Assembly: GCA_031002005.1 (NCBI GenBank)
Contig: CM061919.1
Coordinates: forward strand, 32,577,088-32,641,087
Source of the DNA: Vandiemenella viatica
Taxonomy: Eukaryota; Arthropoda; Insecta; Orthoptera; Morabidae
DNA length: 64,000 bases
Reading direction: 5' to 3'
The position numbers were made by a program, and so were the translations under genes. How positions within the stretch are numbered: the first letter of the stretch is position 1; the number at the start of each line of letters is the position of its first letter. Below, piece after piece: positions 41,683 through 50,165 of the stretch. Under the pieces are notes generated by a model, which saw only the letters and a program-made list of their open reading frames with translations, did no database searches and was not told the origin of the DNA.

Positions 41683-42786
41683 CTAGTATTTATAATTGTA
41701 TTGGACGTGGGTGCCCAGTTGTTTTATTAATGGGTTATCGTGACTGGGGCACTGCATGTATAACTTCTTTGCAGTGGTTCGAAAGCATTCGAGCAAAGTT
41801 GGAAGTCCACTGATTCTATGTAGTTCAGTTGTCGGGGTGTCCCTAGGCAGATTATATGCAAACCGTATGGCACGGTTTTGAACTCGTTGGAGTAGTTTTA
41901 TGTTTGAGGGAGCGGCGTTGCCCCAAACTGGTGATGCGTATTCAAGAATTGGTCTAATTGTTGCAGTGTATAGGATAACTGCGGTGTTTGGGTGTAGAGG
42001 TGATTTTGGATTTAACACCGGATAAAGCTGCCTCATCCTGTTCATGGCTTTGGTCCGAATGTTTTTTATGTGGGTTTTCCATGTTAGCCGTTTGTCAATC
42101 GTGACGCCTAGGTAGAGACCTGTGGGTGACCATTTGATACCTTCACCGAAGAGTTTCACTGTTTGGAGAGGAGGTACGGATCTTCTGGTCACCATGATTG
42201 CTTGGCTTTTTGCCGCATTAAAAGCCAAGCCCCATTTCATTGCCCACTTCTCTATGTTTTTGCAGCCCCTTTGCAGTTTTGTGACTACATGGGTTGCTCT
42301 GATGCTCTTCGTGAAGAGGGAGGTGTCGTCAGCATATAAACCAGTTTCAATTTGGTCAGTTCTTGGTATATCGGCCGTGTATAAGTTATATAACACAGGT
42401 CCAATGACAGAGCCTTGTGGTACCCCGGCTTTTATGTTCTTGACTGAGGAGATGGCGTCTTCAGTGGTGACGCGAAAGGTTCGGTCAGCTAGGTAGTTGC
42501 GAATGAGGCGTACGTGTGGTAGTGGAACCCCTTGTACAAGCAGTTTGTAAAGGAGGCCCTCGTGCCAAACAGAATCAAAGGCGCGGGATACATCAAGAAA
42601 TACTGCTCCGAAAAACTCCCGTTTCTCAAAGGCGCTCATAGCATGCTCTACAAGGCGAAGAAGTTGTTGTGGGGTAGAATGTTTTTGTCGGAAACCGAAC
42701 TGTTCGTTGGGTAACAATCGTTCTTCATCAATGTGTCGCTGGAGCCTCTTGAGATAGATCCTCTCGAAGACTTTTGATGTGGTCAT
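41683..42786 (-). pseudogene. LINE reverse transcriptase (Jockey-like), N-terminally deleted
   Basis: The frame starts at SKVFERIYLKRL. It continues with EQFGFRQKHSTPQQLLRLVE, VFLDVSRAFDSVWH with the first catalytic Asp, GVPQGSVIGPVLYN, and GLYADDTSLF with the Asp pair near 42320. The thumb LYLGVTIDKRLTWK and EYASPVWGNAA then RVQNRAIR C-terminal motifs follow. The N-terminal RT block that normally carries the KAPGPDGI and SYRPISLL motifs is missing; the frame joins directly to the end of the linker at 42780-42800. So the core is intact but the enzyme cannot be functional. Confidence 0.85.
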
Positions 42787-44173
42787 GACTTAGCATATCG
42801 GCGACTTTCTCAACACTAGTTTCTTCAATAGCTCCCTCGTCTGGAGTGATTGTGTTTAGGAATGCGTCGAGTCTTTGCCTCACAAGGTTGATATGTGCAT
42901 CATCACAATGTTCGTCTACTGGCTGGAAGTTGGCCTCGAAGGTGTCAGCGATGGCGTCTGCCTTGGCTGCTGGTTCGATAACAGTTTTGTTACCAACGAT
43001 CAGAGGTGGCATTTTGTGTCTTTGTCTGAGGATGCGTTTAGCAGTGTGCCAGATAGACCCGTCCTCTGCAGTGAGTGTTGCTACTAGGCCTTCCCATTCT
43101 CGTGTTCGGTGTTTTTGAATATCAGCTTTAATTTCTCTCTGAAGTCTGTTGATGGTGCGTTTGGTGGTCGGATCTCTCGTTATATGCCATTCCCTTGTCA
43201 GCTGATTTTTGAGGGTGATGGTCTGTCGGATGTCTGGAGGTAGTTGTCTTGATTTATCCGGCTGATGTTTTACCGACTGTGTTGCTTGGTCTGCAGCAGC
43301 ATTGACTAACTCAGTGAACATAGTCATAGCGGCACAGGCTCCGATTTCATCAGGGGACTGTGCATTGTTGAGCTGTTCAGCAACGAGGGTCTGGAAGAGG
43401 TTCCAATTGATGTTCTTCGTGTTTCTGGTGGGTTTATTCTTCGTGGGGGAAGCTTCGGTAGCCATATAGAAGAGGACAGGTAAGTGGTCCGACGATAAGG
43501 CTGTTTTAGTGGAGACGGCGATATAGTGTTGCAGGCCTTTCGTGATTGCTATGTCTAACACATCTGGGGGAGATCTACCTTTATAGAAGGTGGGCTCAGT
43601 TGGTCCCCAAGTCACAGCGTCGTGTTGTTCGATGACTCGAAGTAGCTGTCGGCCGCACGTGTTGGTCAATCTTGAGTTCCAGACTGTGTTTTTGGCATTG
43701 AAGTCGCCAGCAATCAAGATGTTTCCGGGTAGGCGAAGGAGTTGTGCTATCTCTCCTTCGTCCACTGGACCATGAGGAGGTCGGTATGCGGAGATAAGTA
43801 GTATTTTACCCTTTGAGGTTGCGATGGAAACGCCAGTTGCTTCAACTGTGGCAAGCTGAGGTAGGATGACTTGATGGTGTTTGATAGTGCGTCTGATGAA
43901 GATGGCAGTGCCACCACCGGCAGTCAGTCTGTCGTTGCGATAAGTGACGTAATTTGGTACTGAGGCTTTTATCCCTGGTTTGAGATGTGTCTCGTTGACG
44001 AGGCAGATGTCAATCTGCTCGTCTCTCATGAATTCCCTGAACTCACCAATCTGCCTCCAAAGGCCGTTGGCATTCCAGGAGCAGATTGTTAAATCATTAA
44101 TTCTGGTCCCCATGTTGGTTTCTGTGAGTGCTATTGCAGGTGGTTTGCACCACTGCCTGGACTGCGGCAGCAA
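42728..44173 (-). CDS. LINE ORF2, endonuclease and linker (Jockey-like)
   Basis: An open frame of 481 codons from ATG 44173, overlapping the end of ORF1 (44097). The APE endonuclease shows ICSWNANGL, CLVNETHLK, YRNDRLTAGGGTAIFI, NILIAGDFNAKN, VLDIAITKGL and SSDHLPVLF, all catalytic residues present. A linker of about 200 residues follows, and the frame then goes out of register at about 42790 where sequence is missing. It nicks target DNA during retrotransposition. The endonuclease is intact in this copy. Confidence 0.85.
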   Translation of the reverse strand: MLPQSRQWCKPPAIALTETNMGTRINDLTICSWNANGLWRQIGEFREFMRDEQIDICLVNETHLKPGIKASVPNYVTYRNDRLTAGGGTAIFIRRTIKHHQVILPQLATVEATGVSIATSKGKILLISAYRPPHGPVDEGEIAQLLRLPGNILIAGDFNAKNTVWNSRLTNTCGRQLLRVIEQHDAVTWGPTEPTFYKGRSPPDVLDIAITKGLQHYIAVSTKTALSSDHLPVLFYMATEASPTKNKPTRNTKNINWNLFQTLVAEQLNNAQSPDEIGACAAMTMFTELVNAAADQATQSVKHQPDKSRQLPPDIRQTITLKNQLTREWHITRDPTTKRTINRLQREIKADIQKHRTREWEGLVATLTAEDGSIWHTAKRILRQRHKMPPLIVGNKTVIEPAAKADAIADTFEANFQPVDEHCDDAHINLVRQRLDAFLNTITPDEGAIEETSVEKVADMLSHDHIKSLREDLSQEAPATH

Positions 44174-45012
44174 TCTGTCGCGGGAGGTCTACGATCATGG
44201 CTTGCATAGTGTTCATAGTTTGGAGCATTGATTGCATCATATTAAGTAGCAGTAACGGGTCAATCTGCTGGTGTTGTGGTTGTGCCTGCAGTGGTGATTG
44301 TTGCTTCAGCTGCTGCGATGTCCCGACTTCGTTGACATGGCTGTTGGGTTGTGCTGATATAATAGGAGCCTCAGTTATATCGGTGTGCCTGTTTTCGGTT
44401 GTTTCACGGTCATAAGTCTTCTGTCCAGAGGTAACTAAAGCATAGGCTGTGTTGACTGCCTGATGACCTGTTGGTTGTGGGGCAGTTAGAGGCGGTGGTA
44501 GCGAGTTAGTGTGCATGCCGATTGGAGGAAAGTTATCATTCGTGGCGCTTGGTGGAGCCGGTATTCCTTTTCCTTCTTCTTTCTTCTTTTTTCTTAGTGC
44601 AGCTTGGGCGGCGTTTTGCTGCTTCTGACGCTCAGTGAATTTGCTGAAAGCCGGGCACTTCCTATAGCTAGCTACGTGCGGTCCGCAGCAATTTGCACAT
44701 TTGGGTGAGTGCTCCCCTTTTTTGGTGGTGCAGTCGTTAGAGGAGTGATCTCCAGCACATTTAACACACTTTGGGGGCATGTTGCAGTGCCGTGAAACAT
44801 GGCCCACGGCTTGGCATTTAAAGCACTGAGGTGGGCCCCTAGTGCTTCTGAGTTTTTCAACTGTAATTTTGAGGGCACACAGGGATGAGAGATTATATAT
44901 GGCTCTATTATCTAGTGTGTCTCTGAGTACTATCAGGTATAATGGAATCTCCTGTTGAGTTTTGGGGGAGCGGAGGCGAACGACTGTTCTGGCGTCGAAA
45001 CCGCAATCTTCA
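44097..45012 (-). pseudogene. LINE ORF1 (Jockey-like gag), 5'-truncated
   Basis: A readable frame enters at about 45012 inside a PRE_C2HC domain (PLYLIVLRDT, then LCALKITVEKL). It continues with three zinc knuckles, CFKCQAVGHVSRHC, CVKCAGDHSSNDC and CANCCGPHVASYRKC. The remaining 190 residues are Gln/Pro/Ala-rich with a hydrophobic methionine-rich stretch (LLLNMMQSML). It is an RNA-binding partner of ORF2. The N-terminal portion is missing, replaced by another LINE's gag. Confidence 0.8.
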
Positions 45013-46060
45013 AGTTCTTACCGCCTCGTCTTCGGTTGGTCTTGCTTGCGTACAGCGGGCCTCTTATGGGGCTCGCGCGCATTCTTGTCCGCCGGTCTGC
45101 GTTGGTGGGGAAGCTGGCTTCAGCTAGCTTCCTGGCGGTGCTTAGTGGCCACTGCAGCTTATAGGCGGAGTGCTGCCTGAAGAGTATTCTTGGCTTCACA
45201 GCCAGAGTAGCATGCCGCGTGCCCTCTGCCGCAGTTACAACAGACTGCTTCTTCTCTGGCTGTGGTGCAGATGCTTAGTTTGTGGTCAGACCCACATCAG
45301 ACACACCTGCGGTGTTGGGTGCAGTCGCTCGCGTGATGCCAGTGATTTTAGAAGTTTAAGCACTGCCGGTGCTCAAGCGGCGAAGGCTTCTTCTTGGCCA
45401 CCTTCTTGACCTGCTCTCTCGATAGCGTCCCAACTGTCACTGGCGTTGACTGTTGTGGTGGGCTTGGCTGCACCGAGGCGCAGCTGATGCCCATGTCTTC
45501 TAGCAGGCTGCTGACCTTCAGCGGGTCTAAAGGGCAGGAGGCTAAAATCGTGATGCCTCCTTCAGCCGGCCAGCAGAACAGAGACAGCTCTGTAGCCAGC
45601 AGAAGCTGAACTTACAGTCTGCCCCAGTTCCCTACGTAAGGCACCATCACCGGTTGGACTGGTCCCTCTCTGTGGCTGGTGCTGTTTCCCCCTCCTCCTG
45701 GGAGAGCGTAGGCGACGTCGGGGCTGCATGGTAGACCACTGCGTCATCTTTGGTAGGGCTGGCTGGCGCTGGCGGCTCCGGATCTTTGAAGCCTGTTGCT
45801 TCAGTTTCCAGCGTCGGCTGCTTCTCTCCTGTAGGGGCAGGATTTTTCCCCGCAATCTGCCAGTCCTTGGTAGCTGCTGTTTGTTGCTTCCTGCGCATCT
45901 ATCACGTTCACTACGCCCTTCAATGTAGAGGTCGTCTCTGCAGCATCGTAGACAGCCGACAAGTCAGCTTCGCTACCGACCACAGACTTGACAGCACGCA
46001 CACACTCCGTCATGGCCGGTGAGTGTGAGAGTGTCTGAGTGGCGGTGAATAGTGCTATCC
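45013..46060 (-). pseudogene. 5' end of another LINE: gag (ORF1) fragment
   Basis: The ATG at 46013 starts a frame (MTECVRAVKSVV). After shifts at about 45890 and 45640 it continues through a Pro/Glu-rich region and an EGGITILAS segment to a run of Cys/His motifs near 45210-45340 (CGSDHKLSIC and CCNCGRGHAACYSGC). This is a non-LTR gag with zinc knuckles, distinct from the one at 44097-45012. The 45 bases before the ATG look like a very short 5' UTR. They abut the Polinton capsid stop codon at 46065, so the LINE 5' end lies between them. GC content is higher than in the surroundings. Confidence 0.65.
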
Positions 46061-46064
46061 TGTT

Positions 46065-47392
46065 TTAACTGAGCTTCCGCATAACACCCGTTAGAGTTAT
46101 GAATTCAACTACACGGTCGTGTAGGATGAGGCAGTATGCGGAGGTGTAGGCTAGAAAATTCTCACTGCTTTCAAACTGCATACGAATATCTATAGGCCCA
46201 GTCTTAACAGACTCATTTTGTTGTGAACAGTTATTAACGACGAGAGGTGCGGTTGAGATAAAGTCTTCACTGTTTAGTAGCGGCGAAGTATGATCTCGTT
46301 CGAAGTAAGACTGCTGGAATCTAGCATACTTATAGTACAGCACTGTGATTCTGTTTTTATTAAAGTCTAAATTCATATTCTCGTACAGATACGCCACATC
46401 ATTTAAGAACACTTTCACATTGACTAGATTACAGTGACAAACGTGGTCGCACTTAAAACCGGGTTGCGTTTTCTGTTTGTTTGTAATCCTAGAATTAGGA
46501 ACCTAGGTATTTTCAGTTGCGTTCATGTCTTCAAACATCCAAATTTGAGACTTACTTATAGGAAGCAGCGGGTACTCTAACAGATCCCAACTTCTGAAAT
46601 TAATTCGAAGTTGCTTCCTACTGTCTACAATCTTAAGCAATGCTAGTTTTTTGTTTCACCTACTTGCGTTGAGGCACTACCCATGCGAGTTTATTGAAGG
46701 TAAATTTACTATTTTGAGAATTGGATTAGCTTGTACGTTTGAATTTGTATAGTCCCTAGCACGAATCAGTACTAGTTTTGTTTTATATTTGCAAGTATCC
46801 TTTTAAAGTATTCACAAAAACCTAAGAACATACTCAAAGATATACATACATCAAAGTAGCCATTTCCAAAGTCTCATTGACTCCATCCAGCGTTGTTCAA
46901 CACACCAATTTGTTGAGGATTAGCAGAAATAAGCATCTTCATTGTGCTTGTGACGCCTACATTTCTATTCCGGTCAATTTAAATTCCATTAAGTTCTAAC
47001 CGAATTTCCTCAAACAGAATCGCGAAAGCATTGGATGTGGCAATTGAATTTGTAGCCCTTGATCCATCTAATTTGAAGAATCTTCCTTCAATATGCAAAT
47101 AACTTTCGCACCGCAGTGTATATCAGTCCTGGTTCTGAATAGGTATCAGAATCTCATCGTTGTTATTAAATGTGGCTGGCGTATGTGGCTTGTGACTCAA
47201 AAATTGTTTGCGCGTCACTGATTCGTCAAATTCCACACTTGAAGTTACATCAAGCATCTTATTCGGTTTTTTTTTAACGGTATAGCTTAACGACTGTAGG
47301 AAGAGCACGTTAGCAGGTGGTAACCGCTTCACTGTAGGTTCACTACTGACAACTGTTTGATTCTGTCGCTTCTTATTATAACGAGCGCCCAT
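46065..47392 (-). pseudogene. Polinton major capsid protein (double jelly-roll), broken
   Basis: Two readable parts remain. The N-terminal part (47392-47123 and a continuation to about 46880) includes FNNNDEILIPIQNQD and, further on, NSIATSNAFAILFEEIRLELNGI. The C-terminal part (46418-46065) includes MNLDFNKNRITVLYYKYARFQ, then PLVVNNCSQQNESVKTG and SAYCLILHDRVVEF, ending just before the LINE at 46060. These match the major capsid family once annotated as F54H12.2-like. The middle, about 46440-46880, is full of stops. The protein would form hexon-like trimers of the capsid shell. Confidence 0.75.
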
Positions 47393-48112
47393 TCTTTATA
47401 TGCAGTCTCAGGGTAATGGTTTCTCCTCTGAAATCCACTAAATTACCATCCTGGTCGACAATTCTAATGTGAATGTTACTGACCGTTTTCACCGTGATGG
47501 GGAGATACATGACATTTTCAGGTACTTCTACAATCTTGTATCCTGGTGGTACTGTTGGGAAAAACTCGTGTAGTGTGTGCTCCAGCTTATCGTTGACGTA
47601 ATTTCCTGAACACATGCTGCACTCTATTCGTATGGCGTTAACTTTGAATATCTGTACAGTGTAGTCTGATTTATGAAGTCTAGGCTTTAACACACTTTTC
47701 GAAAATCCGAGCAGTGAAACCAATTGAGTTTGGTTTAGCAAAGTCTGTTTCCACCGGTGTTTGTGTCTCACACTTGAGTGAGTTGTTGTTTGCTCTGATA
47801 ACCAGCTTCTCGTTGTTAGAGTGTCGAGTCAAATAACTTGCCAAGTCGTCAATATCGTAAGATCCTGTGGGTATACCATAATAACCACCTAATTCTTCGA
47901 GTAGTGAAATTTACAATTTGACTCGTCAATGTTAGGAATCGAATATACGTTTGGAAATCTACTAACCCGATAGTGTAATCGCCTTTGTTCAAATCTATCG
48001 GCGGAAAATAATCACAGCCCAAGACCGAACTACTGCCAGACAAGCAAAGTGTCACAGACACATGTGTTACCCCGACCAAAGTTCGTGCAACACTGATGTC
48101 ATAAATTTTCAT
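47376..48112 (-). pseudogene. Polinton penton-like minor capsid protein, broken
   Basis: The N-terminal piece from 48112 has DLNKGDYTIGLVDFQTY, a sequence common to Polinton penton proteins. Shifts follow near 47890-47780, and the C-terminal part (47771-47376) shows LLGFSKSVL, NAIRIECSMCSG and an IVEVPENVMYLP-type strand. Its last frame overlaps the start of the capsid gene by 17 bases. The single jelly-roll penton sits at capsid vertices in related viruses. The breaks make it inactive. Confidence 0.65.
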
Positions 48113-48494
48113 GCAGGAACTTTAAACACGAATGTCCACATACGTGCGTACCGAATTTCTGATGTCGTTGCACATTGTACAGGATTCTGTTACCTGCAAA
48201 GTACCGTTGCAATTCCAATTGTGGAGGTAAGTCACAAAAACTGTCGAAATTTTTCACTACACCATCCTTGTACTTGATGTATGCAAACCAATGTGTTCCA
48301 GCATTCTCAGCACTATCCAGGTTCACTATTCCACATTCATGTTCACGAATTTTTTGAGGTAAAACTTCACGCATGAATACACCACGAAAATGGGGTATAC
48401 CCAAACGTTTTACCTGTCTACGTATATCATCATCAGTCAGTGGCTGCGTGGACTTTTTTTTCAATCCCGATCCATTTTTCCGGTATGGTTTCAA
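48099..48494 (-). CDS. Polinton adenovirus-type cysteine protease
   Basis: An open frame of 131 codons. GIPHFRGVFMRE is the N-terminal family signature. GTHWFAY holds the catalytic His (residue 68), NFDSF the acidic partner (about 84), and VQRHQKFGTHVCGHSC the oxyanion Gln (about 109) and probable nucleophile Cys 119. The fold is adenain-like; the enzyme trims capsid proteins during maturation. The first 14 residues (KPYRKNGSGLKKK) look like the C-terminal tail of the upstream PLA2 protein read in the same frame, so the true start is probably internal. This is the best-preserved Polinton ORF here. Confidence 0.8.
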   Translation of the reverse strand: MKPYRKNGSGLKKKSTQPLTDDDIRRQVKRLGIPHFRGVFMREVLPQKIREHECGIVNLDSAENAGTHWFAYIKYKDGVVKNFDSFCDLPPQLELQRYFAGNRILYNVQRHQKFGTHVCGHSCLKFLHENL

Positions 48495-49085
48495 TTACTA
48501 ACCTTTAACTGTCATTGCTATTGCTTCCATGGTTTCATTGTGCCGTTTCTATTCAGTCAACTGCTTTTTTGCTTCTTTAGCTGCTTTCACAGGTCTGGTG
48601 ATGACCGAGTCTCCTCCTGCAAGAGCTCCGGCAGCTGATAAACCTGCAAAAATAGGTATTAAAGGGAGTACGTATACCACCATTCTTCTACTTTATCTTC
48701 TTTTTAATGCCAGCATCCAACTTTAGCTTAGCATGCATTGTTCCGTTAACTAGTAACGCAGCAGCATGTTCACCAAAATTTGCATCTTTCGCCTTCATTC
48801 TGTTTGAAGCCTTCTCTGCAAGTATAAGATCTGCTTGGGCTCTATCTTCCCCCTGAGCATACACAATGTCATGTTCCCTGTATGCTGCATCTGGAGGATT
48901 GATTCCTTTCTGCCCAAGTTCCAAACATATTTCCAGTTTCGTCCCAGGCCCACAGAACTGGTATGTTGAAATGTGTGCCTCAAATCGCATTTTATCGACG
49001 AGCTTATTTAGGAACCCTTGACCCTTCTTTTTCTTCCTCGTATGAGGAATTGTTATCGACTGACTGACTTTTCTTGTTCGCTAGT
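48470..49085 (-). pseudogene. Polinton phospholipase A2-domain protein
   Basis: From about 49085 the minus strand reads a basic segment (HTRKKKKGQGFLNKLVDK) into YQFCGPGTKLE, the calcium-binding loop, and PPDAAYREHDIVYAQGED with the catalytic His-Asp pair. This layout matches the PLA2 domain of parvovirus VP1 and of some Polinton proteins. The usual Cys before ArgGluHisAsp is Tyr. After a stop at 48688 the frame continues through a hydrophobic segment (LPLIPIFAGLSAAGALAGG) and a VKAAKEAKKQL helix to a KPYRKNGSGLKKK tail. The domain is thought to breach membranes at entry. No clear start codon. Confidence 0.7.
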
Positions 49086-49096
49086 CTATATATAGC
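49083..49096. promoter_or_regulatory. Palindromic TATA box between divergent Polinton genes
   Basis: CTATATATAG sits between the minus-strand PLA2-domain gene and the plus-strand ATPase gene (first ATG 49123). Its symmetry would allow it to serve both strands. Transcription starts are not known. Confidence 0.35.
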
Positions 49097-49122
49097 TGGA
49101 GCAGCCCCAGAATCTTGTCAAT

Positions 49123-49797
49123 ATGTGGTTCGTCAAACAGCGAGCAACATTAGCCGGATGTTGTTGACACCAACACCAAATGGAAGAACGGACCTCTGTT
49201 CGCCAAGACAGTGAGGGAAATAGTGTGTGGGCCATCAAATGGCGGAAAGACTAATCCTGTACTCTCCTTGCTGGAACACCCTAATAGACTTAAATTTGAA
49301 AATTATATGTTTTTTCCAAGTCATTGTACCCGCCAAAGTATCAGCTGCTAGGAGAAATTCTGAAGCCTATTAATGAAATTCAGTATTTAGCATTTAACGA
49401 TAATGAAAGTTTACCTCCGCCTACTGAAGCTCTACCAAATTCTGTGTTTGTATTTGACGACGTTTCGTGTGAAAAGCAGAATAATATACGAGATTACTTT
49501 TGTATGGGGAGACACTGGTGACTAGATTCCTTCAACTTATGCCAGACATATAGCAGGATACCGAAACAGTTGGTTAGAGACAATGCTAACTTGATCGTGC
49601 TCTTTAAACACGACGGCATAAATCTCAGGCACATTTACAACAATCACGTCAATACCGATAAGCCGTTCAATGAGTTTAAAAACTTATGTCGTTACTGCTG
49701 GAATACGAGTAGGCACGGATTTTTGGTTATCGATAAAGACAGCGATATGTATCATGGGCGGTACCGTAACGGATTTGATTCATTTTTGAATAAATAG
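49123..49797 (+). pseudogene. Polinton packaging ATPase (A32-like)
   Basis: Near 49220-49255 is IVCGPSNGGKT, the Walker A loop. After a shift in the T run at about 49310 come SLYPPKYQLLGEIL and NSVFVFDDVSCEKQ, with the Walker B aspartates near 49445-49480. RIPKQLVRDNANLIVLF carries the downstream sensor region. A TGA at 49519 interrupts the second part. This FtsK/HerA-type motor packages DNA into capsids. It is transcribed away from the capsid gene block. A start at 49123 is plausible but untested. Confidence 0.75.
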
Positions 49798-49830
49798 GCA
49801 GGCACACTGTGTACTTTCATCATTACAGGC

Positions 49831-50010
49831 ATGGGTAAGTTTGGGAGAACTTCAACGAGACAGGACAAGAGGGTGTTGGTATACCCACCTCAACACATAC
49901 TTCTTACTAAAGAAGGAAGTTTGGATTGTCAAGGTAGAATACTTAAACGAGAAGTTGACCCCGTCAAAGAAGACGATGCTGCTACCAAGCGATATGTTGA
50001 TAAACTGTAA
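49831..50010 (+). CDS. Small conserved Polinton ORF (59 aa)
   Basis: The ATG at 49831 opens 59 codons, beginning MGKFGRTSTRQDKRVLVYPP and ending DAATKRYVDKL. A GSLDCQGRILKR segment lies between. Short proteins with a GSLD and DA.TK.YVD arrangement occur next to the ATPase in insect Polintons and resemble trimerising segments of phage tail fibres. That link is an inference. No frameshift or stop. It lies 34 bases after the ATPase stop, same strand. 50011-50165 is a short tail without an ORF. Confidence 0.55.
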   Translation: MGKFGRTSTRQDKRVLVYPPQHILLTKEGSLDCQGRILKREVDPVKEDDAATKRYVDKL

Positions 50011-50165
50011 AATATTCTTTCACATGTCGATATTGAAAAATTTATCAAAGAATTTAAAACGACAGAAGTGACTATGGTTGTAAATATTGCGGTAACGGAT
50101 ATGTTTCAAGATCACGCATACAAACTAGATACAGGTCTAAACTATTATTAAATCCCTGTCAATAG

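Larger units (their letters stand above)
41437..45012 (-). mobile_element. Jockey-like LINE with internal deletion
   Basis: A minus-strand LINE with a poly(A) tail (T run at 41437-41456). It has an ORF2 of endonuclease and RT and an ORF1 with PRE_C2HC and zinc knuckles. The 5' end is truncated inside ORF1 near 45012, where it meets the gag of another LINE. The RT lacks about 100 residues before the finger/palm region. Confidence 0.8.
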
